From NCBI RefSeq assembly GCF_014217625.1, contig NZ_CP043641.1, forward strand, positions 4,340,001 through 4,404,000: a stretch of DNA of 64,000 bases. Direction: 5' to 3'. A program made the position numbers and the translations under genes. Numbering within the stretch: the first letter of the stretch is position 1; every line of letters begins with the position of its first letter. The notes beneath the pieces were generated by a model. The model saw nothing but the letters and a program-made list of their open reading frames with translations, had not been told where the DNA came from and did not search any database. Of this stretch, positions 7,787 to 16,082 are shown piece after piece. This DNA is from Leifsonia shinshuensis. Lineage in GTDB: Bacteria > Actinomycetota > Actinomycetes > Actinomycetales > Microbacteriaceae.

Positions 7787-8929
7787 ATGAGCACCAGCAC
7801 CGACCGGGGCGTCGACCGTCCCGATGGCGTAGAACAGCACAGCGCCGCACATCGCGAGAGCGCCGCGTCCCGGCCGGAGCGCGCGCCCGGCGCCGTCGTC
7901 CACACGCCGTGGGCGCGCGCCCTCGCGCTCGCCGTGGGAGCGGCGGCCATCGTCGTCGTCATCCTGCTCGCCTTCCTCTGGCCGACGGTGACCTCCACGG
8001 TCAAGGACCTCCCGATCGCGATCGCCGGCCCGTCCGCGCAGGTCAGCGCCGTCGAGAAGCAGCTGAACACGGCCGCCGACGGGGCCTTCGCCCTGACCAG
8101 CCGGAGCGACCGGCAGGCGGCCGTCGAGGCGATCCAGAAGCGCGATGTGTATGGCGCGATCGTGCTCGGCGACAGTCCGGAGGTGCTGACCGCGTCCGCC
8201 AACGGCGCCGCGATCACGCAGATCATGAACCAGGTCGCGTCGAACCTGCAGACTGCGGCCAACGCGCAGGCGCAGGCGGCCGTGCAGCAGGCCATCGCCG
8301 CCGGACACGCGCCCGCCGGCACCAAGGCGCCGACCATCACCGTGAAGGTCACCGACGTCGTCCCGCTCGCCTCCAGCGACTCGCGCGGGCTCGGGCTGGC
8401 TGCGTCGTCGTTTCCGCTCGTACTGGGCGGGATGCTCGGCGGCGTGCTCATCTCGCTCCTCGTCGCCGGGAGCTGGCGCCGCCTCGGGGCCGTCGCGCTC
8501 TACGGCGTCGCGGGCGGACTGGCGGTGACCGGCATCCTGCAGGGCTGGTTCGGCATCCTGCAGGGCGACTACTGGCTGAACGCGCTGGCCGTCGGGCTCG
8601 CCATGTTCGCGATCGCCGCCTTCGTGGTCGGGATGAACGCCCTGTTCGGCCGCGTCGGTATCGCCATCGGCGCGGTGCTGACCGTGCTGGTCGGCAACCC
8701 GCTGTCCGCCGCGGCCCAGCCGCTGCAGTTCCTGGTCGGGCCGTGGGGCGCGGTCGGGCAGTGGTTCGTGCCGGGCGCGTCGGTCACGCTGCTGCGCGAC
8801 CTGTCGTACTTCCCGTCCGCGGACGCGCTGTTCCCGTGGCTGGTGCTGGTGGGCTGGGCCGCGGTCGGCGTGATCGGGATGCTCGCCGGGCACTTCCGCA
8901 ACCAGGAGGTCACCGAAGCAGCGGCTTAG
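7787..8929 (+). CDS. YhgE/Pip or DUF3533-like ABC-2 type membrane protein
   Basis: About 380 residues from ATG 7787 (GGAG 7 bp upstream). A Ser/Arg-rich cytoplasmic N-terminus precedes one membrane helix (about 46-67), then an extracytoplasmic region of roughly 140 residues rich in Ala/Gln. Five to six membrane helices follow, beginning near SSFPLVLGGMLGGVLISLL. This single-TM, large loop, membrane-bundle layout matches DUF3533 / YhgE-Pip ABC-2-permease-like exporters. No ATPase gene adjoins it. The divergent TetR and its two operators suggest an inducible efflux role. Confidence 0.75.
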   Translation: MSTSTDRGVDRPDGVEQHSAAHRESAASRPERAPGAVVHTPWARALALAVGAAAIVVVILLAFLWPTVTSTVKDLPIAIAGPSAQVSAVEKQLNTAADGAFALTSRSDRQAAVEAIQKRDVYGAIVLGDSPEVLTASANGAAITQIMNQVASNLQTAANAQAQAAVQQAIAAGHAPAGTKAPTITVKVTDVVPLASSDSRGLGLAASSFPLVLGGMLGGVLISLLVAGSWRRLGAVALYGVAGGLAVTGILQGWFGILQGDYWLNALAVGLAMFAIAAFVVGMNALFGRVGIAIGAVLTVLVGNPLSAAAQPLQFLVGPWGAVGQWFVPGASVTLLRDLSYFPSADALFPWLVLVGWAAVGVIGMLAGHFRNQEVTEAAA

Positions 8930-8959
8930 GCTCCGCGACGTCCGCCTAGGCTGGAGGGC

Positions 8960-9940
8960 ATGCAGAATCGCACCCTCGGACGGACCGGACGCGACGTGTC
9001 GGTCATCGGTCTCGGCACCTGGCAGCTCGGAGCCGACTGGGGAGCCGTGACGGAGGCCGACGCGCTCGCCGTCCTCGACGCGGCGACGGAGGCCGGGGTC
9101 ACCTTCTTCGACACCGCCGACGTCTACGGCGATGGCCGCAGCGAGCAGCTGATCGGCCGGTACCGCGCCTCCCGCCCCGACCTCCAGCTGACCGTCGCGA
9201 CGAAGATAGGCCGGCGGGAGGCGCAGGAGCCGGCCAACTTCACCCTGGCGAAGTTCCGCGAGTGGACGGACCGCTCCCGCCGCAACCTCGGGATGGACAC
9301 CCTCGACCTCGTGCAGCTGCACTGCCCGCCCACCCCGGTGTTCTCGAACGCGGCCGTCTACGACGCGCTCGACACCCTGGTGGAGGAGGGTGCGATCGCG
9401 AACTACGGCGTCAGCGTCGAGACCTGCGCCGAGGCTCTGGAGGCCATCGCGCGGCCGGGGACGGCGAGCGTGCAGATCATCCTCAACGCCTTCCGCCTGA
9501 AGCCGCTCGACGAGGTGCTGCCGGCGGCGCGGGAGGCCGGGGTCGGCATCATCGCCCGCGTGCCGCTGGCCTCCGGGCTGCTCAGCGGCCGCTACTCGGA
9601 GACGACGGAGTTCGCGGCTGACGACCACCGCAGCTACAACCGGCACGGCGAGGCGTTCGATGTGGGGGAGACGTTCTCTGGCGTCGACTACGCGGAGGGC
9701 GTGCGCGCGGCACAGGAGTTCGCAGCACTCGCCCCGGAGGGCGCGACGCCCGCGCAGGCGGCGCTCGCGTGGATCGTGGCGCAGGACGGCGTGAGCACCG
9801 TCATCCCCGGCGCCCGCTCGCCCGAGCAGGCCCGCGCGAACGCCGCAGCCGCGGACGTCGCGCTGCCGCCCGGCTTCGCCGACGCCGTCCGCGCCCTCTA
9901 CAACCGCACCTTCCGCGCCACGACCCACCCCCGCTGGTGA
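8960..9940 (+). CDS. Aldo/keto reductase
   Basis: A 326-residue TIM-barrel oxidoreductase. The AKR catalytic tetrad is visible: Asp51 and Tyr56 in DTADVYGDG, Lys82 in VATKIG and His121 in VQLHCPP. The C-terminal STVIPGARSPEQARAN is the NADPH-binding element. It is a standalone plus-strand gene, and its stop is followed at once by a long inverted repeat that may terminate it. Physiological substrate is unknown. Confidence 0.9.
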   Translation: MQNRTLGRTGRDVSVIGLGTWQLGADWGAVTEADALAVLDAATEAGVTFFDTADVYGDGRSEQLIGRYRASRPDLQLTVATKIGRREAQEPANFTLAKFREWTDRSRRNLGMDTLDLVQLHCPPTPVFSNAAVYDALDTLVEEGAIANYGVSVETCAEALEAIARPGTASVQIILNAFRLKPLDEVLPAAREAGVGIIARVPLASGLLSGRYSETTEFAADDHRSYNRHGEAFDVGETFSGVDYAEGVRAAQEFAALAPEGATPAQAALAWIVAQDGVSTVIPGARSPEQARANAAAADVALPPGFADAVRALYNRTFRATTHPRW

Positions 9941-9941
9941 A

Positions 9942-9991
9942 ACGTGAGTAATCGCGGATATCCGTCGTCGGATTTCCGCGATTACTCACGT
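9942..9991. repeat. Inverted repeat, family B copy 1
   Basis: Arms 9942-9963 and 9970-9991 (22 bases, one mismatch, 6-base loop) contain GTGAGTAATCGCGGA. The right arm includes the last codons and TAA stop of the minus-strand endonuclease-like gene. It serves as a potential bidirectional terminator between convergent genes. A related element lies at 10937-10996. Confidence 0.8.
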
Positions 9992-10881
9992 CTCGTCGCC
10001 AGGAGGCGGGAGAGGCGGGTGAGGAGAGGGATCGGGGTGCGGAGGTCGGCGGCGGTGACGCGGACGACGCGCCAGCCGAGGTCCTCGAGGTGCTCGCGCC
10101 GGTGGATGTCGCGGAACCAGACCTCTCTGTCGACACGGTGGCCGTCACCCTCGTATTCGAGGATCACGCGCTCTAACGGGTACGCCATGTCGACGCGCGC
10201 GAGAAAGCTCCCATCGGGGCGGTGGATCAGATAGTTCAGCCACGGCTCCGCGAGTCCCGCATCGAGGAGGATCAACCGCAGTCGCGTCTCGGCGGGCGAC
10301 TCCGACCTCGTTCGGACGAGCGGCAGCGCAGCCCGCGCGGTCGCGATACCGCGCCTCCCGGATGCGGTACGCACGATCTCCGTCAGCGCTTCGGCCGTCG
10401 TCAGCGGGTGCCGGTAGCTCAGCAGCCAGTCCCCGACGGCGACGAGCGCGTCACGGCCGAGGATGGCGGCCAGGTCCAGCCACGTCTGTTCGGGAGTGGT
10501 CAGCGGCAGGCCGCGAAAAGAGATCGTCCTCCAGGCGGAGAGCGTGTGGCCGGCGACGGATGCCGCCTGTACGGCGCGACCGCCGGCGGGGACGCTCACA
10601 TGGAGCCGGTCGTCTCCGCGGGCTGCCGCCGGGAGGGGCGCTCCCAACAGCTCCGCCGCTGTCGTGTGGCTGAACGCGACCCGCTCCTGCCGGTGCAGCA
10701 GGAAGGCGCGGCAGCGCGTCTCCAGTCCTGTGTCCCCGCCGGCGACCCGCACGCCCCTGATCGGGGTGTGCAGGTCGCTCGCCCGGAGTCGTCCCGCCGA
10801 CACGCCGCGCTCCACGGCATCCCGTGTCCGGAACGCGCCCGAACTGAAATCCCGCCCTAACTCCGCTGCCCGTCTCCCCAT
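9982..10881 (-). CDS. Endonuclease-fold (DUF559/Vsr-like) protein with AbiEi-like N-terminus
   Basis: A 299-residue protein. The N-terminus (FRTRDAVERGVSAGRLRASD, about 17-36) resembles AbiEi-type winged-helix domains. The C-terminus has RVDMAYPLERVILEYEGDGH, then WFRDIHRREHLEDLGWRVVRV, matching the DUF559/very-short-patch-repair-like endonuclease fold. The Asp, Glu and the final RVV strand are plausible active-site elements. Such single proteins are common and divergent in Microbacteriaceae; their role is not established. It is flanked on both sides by related inverted repeats and has no partner toxin or methylase beside it. Confidence 0.7.
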   Translation of the reverse strand: MGRRAAELGRDFSSGAFRTRDAVERGVSAGRLRASDLHTPIRGVRVAGGDTGLETRCRAFLLHRQERVAFSHTTAAELLGAPLPAAARGDDRLHVSVPAGGRAVQAASVAGHTLSAWRTISFRGLPLTTPEQTWLDLAAILGRDALVAVGDWLLSYRHPLTTAEALTEIVRTASGRRGIATARAALPLVRTRSESPAETRLRLILLDAGLAEPWLNYLIHRPDGSFLARVDMAYPLERVILEYEGDGHRVDREVWFRDIHRREHLEDLGWRVVRVTAADLRTPIPLLTRLSRLLATRRE

Positions 10882-10936
10882 TCCGCCACCCTGCCGAACC
10901 TGCCCAAATCCCGCTCCCGTTCTCCACAGCCGGCGA

Positions 10937-10996
10937 CCGAGACGCGACTAAACGCGGAAAAGCTGTGGACGATTTCCGCGATTGGTCACGTCTCGG
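10937..10996. repeat. Inverted repeat, family B copy 2
   Basis: Arms 10937-10960 and 10973-10996 (24 bases, three mismatches, 12-base loop) share GAGACGTGA...ATCGCGGAAA with copy 1. It ends three bases before the MFS stop codon at 11002 and could terminate MFS transcription. A GCTGTGG in the loop also pairs with CCACAGC at 10923-10929. Confidence 0.75.
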
Positions 10997-10999
10997 CGG

Positions 11000-12211
11000 C
11001 TAGGAGGGTTGGACGGGGACGGGCTCGGTGTCCGGGATGGGGGAGGCGTCGCGGCCGCGCAGGTCGGGGTGCACCCGCCACGCCAGCGCGGGGACCAGGA
11101 AGCCGACGAACGCGAAGGCGCCGGCGGCCCAGAAGGCGCCGACGGGGCCGTGCGCGTCGATCAGGAAGCCCGCGAGCGCGGAGCCCAGCGCCGCGCCGAT
11201 GAGCTGGCCGGTGCCGACCCAGCCGTAGGCCTCCGCCGTGTCGGAGAACTTGACGCTCGCTGACACGATCGCGAACAGCACCGCCAGCGCCGGCGCGATG
11301 CCGAGACCGGCGACGATCAGCGTCAGCGACAGTCCCCACCACGACCAGAGCATGAAGGTGGAGATGACGACGCCGACGAACACGATGAGCATGCGGCGCG
11401 CCGTCGCCCACGGCCCGATCGGGACGTGCCCGAACGCGAGGCCGCCGACCAGCGAGCCGAGCGACCAGATCGCCAGCACGATGCCGGCGAACGGCGAGCC
11501 CTCGCCGAAGTTCGCCACGACCCCGGCCTCCACCGCGGCGCACGAGCCGATCAGCAGGAAGCCGACCACGGTCGCCAGCAGCACGGGAGGCCGCGCCAGC
11601 ACCACACCGAACCGGCGCTTGCTGCGCGGGATGCGCACCCGGCCGACCTCCGGCGAGGAGATGAACCACGCCCCGCCGAGCAGCATGATCGCCACCGACA
11701 TCAGGATGCCCTCGACGGTGCCGATCTGGGTCGACACGAACGTGATCGCGACGGGGCCTGCGATCCAGATGATCTCCTGCGCCGACGCGTCGAGCGAGAA
11801 CAGCGGGGTGAGCTGCCGGGAGTTGACCATCTTCGGGTAGATGGTGCGCACCGCGGGCTGGATGGGCGGCATGCTGAGCCCGGCGAAGAACGCCACCGCC
11901 ATCGTGAGCGGGATCGGCATGACGAAGATCCCGATCGCGGCGACCGCCGCCGAGCAGAGCGCCAGCGTCGTCCACAGCACCGTGCGCATCCCGAGCACGC
12001 CCATCAGCCGGCTGGTCATCGGGCCGGCGATGGCCTGCCCGATGCTCATCGCGCCGAGCACGAGCCCGGCCGCGCCGTAGGAGTGGTGGATGCGCTCGAT
12101 GTGCAGCAGGAACGCCAGGGAGAGCATCCCGAACGGGAAGCGCGCGGTCAGCTGCGCGGCGATGATCCGCGCGACGCCGGGCGTCTTCAGAAGGCTCGAG
12201 TAGCTGCTCAC
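11000..12211 (-). CDS. MFS transporter
   Basis: A 403-residue protein with about 12 predicted membrane helices. The loop between helices 2 and 3 has TSRLMGVLGMRTVLW, a major-facilitator loop motif, and a basic linker (RVRIPRSKRRFG) sits in the middle. It is probably a drug or small-molecule exporter of the inner membrane. The ATG at 12211 faces the nrd promoter region, so the two transcription units are divergent. Substrate is unknown. Confidence 0.85.
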   Translation of the reverse strand: MSSYSSLLKTPGVARIIAAQLTARFPFGMLSLAFLLHIERIHHSYGAAGLVLGAMSIGQAIAGPMTSRLMGVLGMRTVLWTTLALCSAAVAAIGIFVMPIPLTMAVAFFAGLSMPPIQPAVRTIYPKMVNSRQLTPLFSLDASAQEIIWIAGPVAITFVSTQIGTVEGILMSVAIMLLGGAWFISSPEVGRVRIPRSKRRFGVVLARPPVLLATVVGFLLIGSCAAVEAGVVANFGEGSPFAGIVLAIWSLGSLVGGLAFGHVPIGPWATARRMLIVFVGVVISTFMLWSWWGLSLTLIVAGLGIAPALAVLFAIVSASVKFSDTAEAYGWVGTGQLIGAALGSALAGFLIDAHGPVGAFWAAGAFAFVGFLVPALAWRVHPDLRGRDASPIPDTEPVPVQPS

Positions 12212-12282
12212 AGTCTTCTCACTCTATCGGTCCAGGAGGGGCAGGGAAGGGTCCATGAAACCCGTTCGAGGGGGTGTGGAAA

Positions 12283-12301
12283 TGTGCATAACTTCTGCAC
12301 A
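12283..12301. promoter_or_regulatory. Palindrome upstream of nrdA
   Basis: TGTGCA, seven bases, TGCACA: a perfect inverted repeat in the AT-richer part of the MFS/nrdA intergenic region. It is a candidate binding site for an unidentified regulator of one or both genes. Confidence 0.4.
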
Positions 12302-12320
12302 TCTGTGGATGACACGCCCA

Positions 12321-12364
12321 CTAGATATGGGGGCATGGAAATGTCGGCACCCGGCTATATAGTG
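12321..12364 (+). promoter_or_regulatory. Two NrdR-box-like sites upstream of nrdA
   Basis: CTAGATATGG (12321-12330) and CTATATAGTG (12355-12364) match the NrdR core CWATATATWG at 8 and 9 of 10 positions. They are 34 bp apart, close to the three-helical-turn spacing usual for paired NrdR boxes. The leader that follows (about 12370-12480) is GC-rich and contains the perfect hairpin GCCGCTC-ACCG-GAGCGGC at 12451-12468. NrdR control is inferred from sequence only. Confidence 0.55.
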
Positions 12365-12496
12365 GTTGACGCGACAGGGGGTCCGACCGGCTCCCGGGGC
12401 GGCGGAAAGCCGTATCCGGGCCGTTTTCGAGACCCTGCCGCGAGGACTTCGCCGCTCACCGGAGCGGCACCGTTGAGGTAAACAGAGGGAGAGATA

Positions 12497-14977
12497 GTGG
12501 CTATCACTGTTGTGAAGCGGAACGGCGAGCGCGAGCCGTACGACGCCAACAAGATCAACCTGGCCATCGAGCACGCCGCCGCCGGTCTGGACGAGAACAT
12601 CACCTGGGTGACCCAGATCGCGAGCGAGCTGGAGCTGACCCTGTTCGACGGGATCACCACCCAGCAGCTCGACGAGGCGGTCATCCAGGTCGCCCTCCAG
12701 AACGTCAAGGACGACCCGGCGTTCGACACCGTCGCCGCGCGCCTCCTCCTCAAGACGATCTACAAGCGCGTCCTCGGCGACTACGAGACCCTCGACGAGC
12801 TCACCGAGCTGCACACCTCCCACTTCCGCGGCTACATCGAGCGCGGCGTCGCCGAGACCCTCCTCGACTCGCGCTTCACGACCCTCTTCGACCTCGACCG
12901 CCTGGCCGGCTACCTCGACCCGGCGCGCGACGAGCTGCTCAAGTACATCGGCGTCGTCACCCTCAACAACCGCTACGGCATCAAGGCCCGCAACGGCGAC
13001 TCCCTCGAGGTGCCGCAGTACTTCTGGATGCGCATCGCGATGGGCCTCTCCCTCAACGAGGCCGACCCGACCGCGCACGCCCTCGCGTTCTACGACAAGA
13101 TGTCGCGCCTGGAGTACCTGGCGGCGGGCTCCACGCTCGTCAACGCCGGCACCGCGTACCCGCAGCTCTCCAACTGCTTCGTCATGGAGATGCAGGACGA
13201 CATCGAGCACATCGCCAAGTCGGTCCGCGACGTGATGTGGCTCACCAAGGGCACCGGCGGCATCGGCCTCTCGGTCACCAAGCTGCGCGCCCAGGGCTCG
13301 CCCATCCGCTCCAACAACACCACCTCCACCGGCCCGATCCCGTTCATGCACACGATCGACTCGGTGCTGCGCGCGGTCAGCCGCGGCGGCAAGAAGTTCG
13401 GCGCCCTCTGCTTCTACATGGAGAACTGGCACCTCGACTTCCCGGAGTTCCTCGACCTCCGCCAGAACTCGGGCGACCCGTACCGCCGCACCCGCACCGC
13501 CAACACCGCGGTGTGGATCAGCGACGAGTTCATGAAGCGCGTCCAGAACGACGAGGACTGGTACCTCTTCGACCCGCTGGAGGTCGCCGACCTCAACGAG
13601 CTGTACGGCAAGGAGTTCTCCGAGCGCTACGCCGAGTACGTCGCGCTGGCCGAGGCGGGCGAGCTGCGCATGTTCAAGAAGATCAGCGCGCGCTCGCAGT
13701 TCAAGGACATCCTGATGAGCCTCCAGACCACCAGCCACCCGTGGCTGACCTGGAAGGACACCATCAACAACCGCGCCCTCAACAACAACACGGGCACGAT
13801 CCACCTCTCCAACCTCTGCACCGAGATCACGCTGCCGCAGGACCGCGACAACGTGTCGGTCTGCAACCTGGCCTCCATCAACCTGTCGCGTCACCTGATC
13901 GACGGGAAGATGGACTGGGAGCGCATCGAGGCGAGCGCCCGCCAGGCCGTCCGCCAGCTCGACAACCTGATCGACATCACCGTGTCGAGCGTCGACGAGG
14001 CCGACTACTCCAACCAGCAGAACCGCGCGATCGGCCTCGGCGTCATGGGCTTCACCGACATCGTCGAGCGCCTCGGCTTCAGCTACGAGAGCGAAGAGGC
14101 ATACGCCCTGATCGACGAGATCATGGAGCACGTCTCCTACGCGGCCATCGACGAGAGCGCCGACCTGGCCCGCGAGCGCGGCGCCTACCCGAACTTCGAG
14201 GGCTCGCGCTGGTCCCAGGGCCTGGTGCCCTACGACTCGATCGCGCTGACGGAGGCCGACCGCGGCGTCCCGATCACGGTCGACCGCACCATCCGCCTCG
14301 ACTGGGACCGCCTGCGCGAGAAGGTCAAGGGCGGCATGCGCAACGCCACCCTGATGGCGATCGCGCCCACGGCCTCCATCGGCCTCGTCGCCGGCACCAC
14401 GCCCGGCTTCGACCCGCAGTTCTCGCAGATCTTCAGCCGGTCGACCTCCTCGGGCAAGTTCCTCGAGGTCAACCGCAACCTGGTCGAGACGCTGCAGGAG
14501 CGCGGCATCTGGCAGGACGTCCGCGAGTCGATCCTGCGCTCGCAGGGCGACATCCAGGGCATCGCGGCGATCCCGGACGAGGTCAAGGCCACGTTCAAGA
14601 CCAGCTTCCAGCTCTCGCCGTACGCCTTCATCGAGGTCGCGGCCCGCGCCCAGAAGTGGATCGACCAGGCGATCAGCCGCAACATGTACCTCGAGACGCG
14701 CGACCTCGGCGACATGATGGACATCTACTACGCCGCATGGGAGAAGGGCGTCAAGACGACCTACTACCTGCACATGAAGCCGCGTCACCAGGCCGAGCAG
14801 TCGACCGTCAAGGTCAACAAGGCCGAGGAGATCTCGGGAGCCCGCACCGGCTTCGCCACGGTGGGCGCCGGCGCTCCGGCCGCGGCTCCGGCCGTCACTG
14901 AGACCGCTCCGGCGGCCGCCCCCGCTCGCCGCGGGTTCGGCTTCGGTGGACTGACCTCCAATGGGGGTGACAAGTAA
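12497..14977 (+). CDS. nrdA: Ribonucleoside-diphosphate reductase, alpha subunit
   Basis: An 826-residue class I catalytic subunit that reduces ribonucleotides to deoxyribonucleotides. It starts at GTG 12497 after GAGGGAGA. One ATP cone occupies about residues 1-90 (VVKRNGEREPYDANKINLAI). Active-site residues are present: Cys227 (QLSNCFV), Asn439/Cys441/Glu443 (SNLCTEI) and Cys456 (VCNLAS). The C-terminus is an Ala/Pro linker (about 785-826) ending GGLTSNGGDK with no cysteine, so the usual swinging C-terminal dithiol is absent. A separate 25-codon ORF overlapping the stop (TAATG) ends in CESCQ and appears to carry that tail. Confidence 0.95.
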   Translation: MAITVVKRNGEREPYDANKINLAIEHAAAGLDENITWVTQIASELELTLFDGITTQQLDEAVIQVALQNVKDDPAFDTVAARLLLKTIYKRVLGDYETLDELTELHTSHFRGYIERGVAETLLDSRFTTLFDLDRLAGYLDPARDELLKYIGVVTLNNRYGIKARNGDSLEVPQYFWMRIAMGLSLNEADPTAHALAFYDKMSRLEYLAAGSTLVNAGTAYPQLSNCFVMEMQDDIEHIAKSVRDVMWLTKGTGGIGLSVTKLRAQGSPIRSNNTTSTGPIPFMHTIDSVLRAVSRGGKKFGALCFYMENWHLDFPEFLDLRQNSGDPYRRTRTANTAVWISDEFMKRVQNDEDWYLFDPLEVADLNELYGKEFSERYAEYVALAEAGELRMFKKISARSQFKDILMSLQTTSHPWLTWKDTINNRALNNNTGTIHLSNLCTEITLPQDRDNVSVCNLASINLSRHLIDGKMDWERIEASARQAVRQLDNLIDITVSSVDEADYSNQQNRAIGLGVMGFTDIVERLGFSYESEEAYALIDEIMEHVSYAAIDESADLARERGAYPNFEGSRWSQGLVPYDSIALTEADRGVPITVDRTIRLDWDRLREKVKGGMRNATLMAIAPTASIGLVAGTTPGFDPQFSQIFSRSTSSGKFLEVNRNLVETLQERGIWQDVRESILRSQGDIQGIAAIPDEVKATFKTSFQLSPYAFIEVAARAQKWIDQAISRNMYLETRDLGDMMDIYYAAWEKGVKTTYYLHMKPRHQAEQSTVKVNKAEEISGARTGFATVGAGAPAAAPAVTETAPAAAPARRGFGFGGLTSNGGDK

Positions 14978-15054
14978 TGAACAGCACCAAGATCGAGGAG
15001 TACTACGTGCCGGTCGACCCGATGGACGACCTGCAGTGCGAGTCCTGCCAGTAA
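14977..15054 (+). CDS. 25-residue ORF resembling the detached redox tail of NrdA
   Basis: The ATG at 14977 shares its A with the nrdA TAA (TAATG), and GGGGGTG lies about 8 bp upstream, so translation should be coupled to nrdA. The peptide begins MNSTKIEEYYVPVD and ends DDLQCESCQ. A CxxC pair at the extreme C-terminus is the hallmark of the class I NrdA tail that re-reduces the active-site disulfide, and NrdA here lacks it. The frame has an in-frame TGA at 14968, so it is not a simple upstream continuation. The role as a free tail peptide is inference. It could also be a small redox or radical-transfer partner. Confidence 0.7.
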   Translation: MNSTKIEEYYVPVDPMDDLQCESCQ

Positions 15055-15091
15055 GCCCGTAGCGTCGAGACAGAGAAGAAGAGAGAAGCAC

Positions 15092-16081
15092 ATGGGCATC
15101 CTGGGAACGGGAATCGAGGAGGGCCTCCTCCTCAAGCCGGTGAAGTACCAGTGGGCGATGGACCTCTACGACCAGGCCGTCGCGAACACCTGGTTCCCGA
15201 ACGAGATCCAGCTCGGCGAGGACATCGCCGACTTCAAGCGGATGACCGACGAGGAACGCCACGCGGTCACCTTCCTGATGAGCTACTTCAACCCGAACGA
15301 GCTCCTGGTGAACAAGGCGCTGGCCTTCGGCGTCTACCCTTACATCAACGCGGCCGAGGCGCACCTCTACCTCGCCAAGCAGATGTGGGAGGAGGCGAAC
15401 CACTGCATGTCGTTCGAGTACGTCCTGGAGACGTTCCCGATCGATCGCGAGCAGGCCTACAACTCCCACGTCGACATCCCGTCGATGGCCCGCAAGGAAG
15501 AGTTCGAGGTCGGCTTCATCAAGCGGATGACCGAGCAGACGCTCGACATCACGACGACCGAGGGCAAGCAGGACTTCATCCGCAACCTCGTGGCCTACAA
15601 CGTGATCCTCGAGGGCATCTGGTTCTACTCGGGCTTCATGGTGGCGCTGTCGTTCCGCCAGCGGAACCTGCTGCGCAACTTCGGCTCGCTGATCGACTGG
15701 GTGGTGCGCGACGAGTCGCTGCACCTCAAGTTCGGCATCAACCTGATCCTGACGGTGCTGGAGGAGAACCCCGACCTGCAGACGCCGGAGTTCGCGAACG
15801 AGATCCGCCAGATGATCCTCGACGCCGTCGAGATGGAGGAGCAGTACAACCGCGACCTCCTGCCCGGCGGCATCCTGGGTCTGAACGCCAACTACATCAA
15901 CCAGTACGTCCGCTACCTGGCCGACCGCCGCCTGGAGGAGCTGGGCTTCGAGGCCGAGTACAAGGTCTCCAACCCGGCCAAGTGGATGGCGACCGCCAAC
16001 GACACGCTCGAGCTGGTCAACTTCTTCGAGTCGACCAACACCTCGTACGAGTCGAACGCGAAGGCGTCGAGCGGTCGCTGA
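15092..16081 (+). CDS. nrdB: Ribonucleoside-diphosphate reductase, beta subunit (Phe-type, class Ic-like)
   Basis: A 329-residue ferritin-fold radical subunit that partners NrdA. Metal ligands are Glu70, Glu101 and His104 (WEEANH), then Glu174, Glu208 and His211 (RDESLH). Spacings of 31 (E70-E101) and 34 (E174-E208) match known R2 proteins. The residue four after His104 is Phe108, where class Ia/Ib enzymes carry the radical tyrosine, and the first ligand is Glu and not Asp. Both traits are those of Chlamydia-type class Ic (Mn/Fe) enzymes. The tail keeps a Tyr (NTSYES) for radical transfer. It lies 37 bp after the CESCQ ORF, in the nrd operon. Confidence 0.93.
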   Translation: MGILGTGIEEGLLLKPVKYQWAMDLYDQAVANTWFPNEIQLGEDIADFKRMTDEERHAVTFLMSYFNPNELLVNKALAFGVYPYINAAEAHLYLAKQMWEEANHCMSFEYVLETFPIDREQAYNSHVDIPSMARKEEFEVGFIKRMTEQTLDITTTEGKQDFIRNLVAYNVILEGIWFYSGFMVALSFRQRNLLRNFGSLIDWVVRDESLHLKFGINLILTVLEENPDLQTPEFANEIRQMILDAVEMEEQYNRDLLPGGILGLNANYINQYVRYLADRRLEELGFEAEYKVSNPAKWMATANDTLELVNFFESTNTSYESNAKASSGR

Positions 16082-16082
16082 G

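Noticed and set aside
12283..12312. DnaA boxes or an origin near TGTGGATGA
   Set aside because: Only isolated imperfect matches to the DnaA box are present, with no AT-rich unwinding region and no dnaA/dnaN neighbours.
12370..12480. A cobalamin-type riboswitch in the nrdA leader
   Set aside because: The leader is GC-rich and folds locally, but no B12-box-like sequence was found and the enzyme is a class I reductase that needs no cobalamin.
14963..14979. A programmed -1 frameshift joining nrdA to the CESCQ peptide
   Set aside because: The frame of the small ORF has a TGA at 14968, so slippage at the G5 run would stop at once. Only slippage on the last sense codon could work and no slippery heptamer is there. 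Coupled reinitiation at TAATG is simpler.
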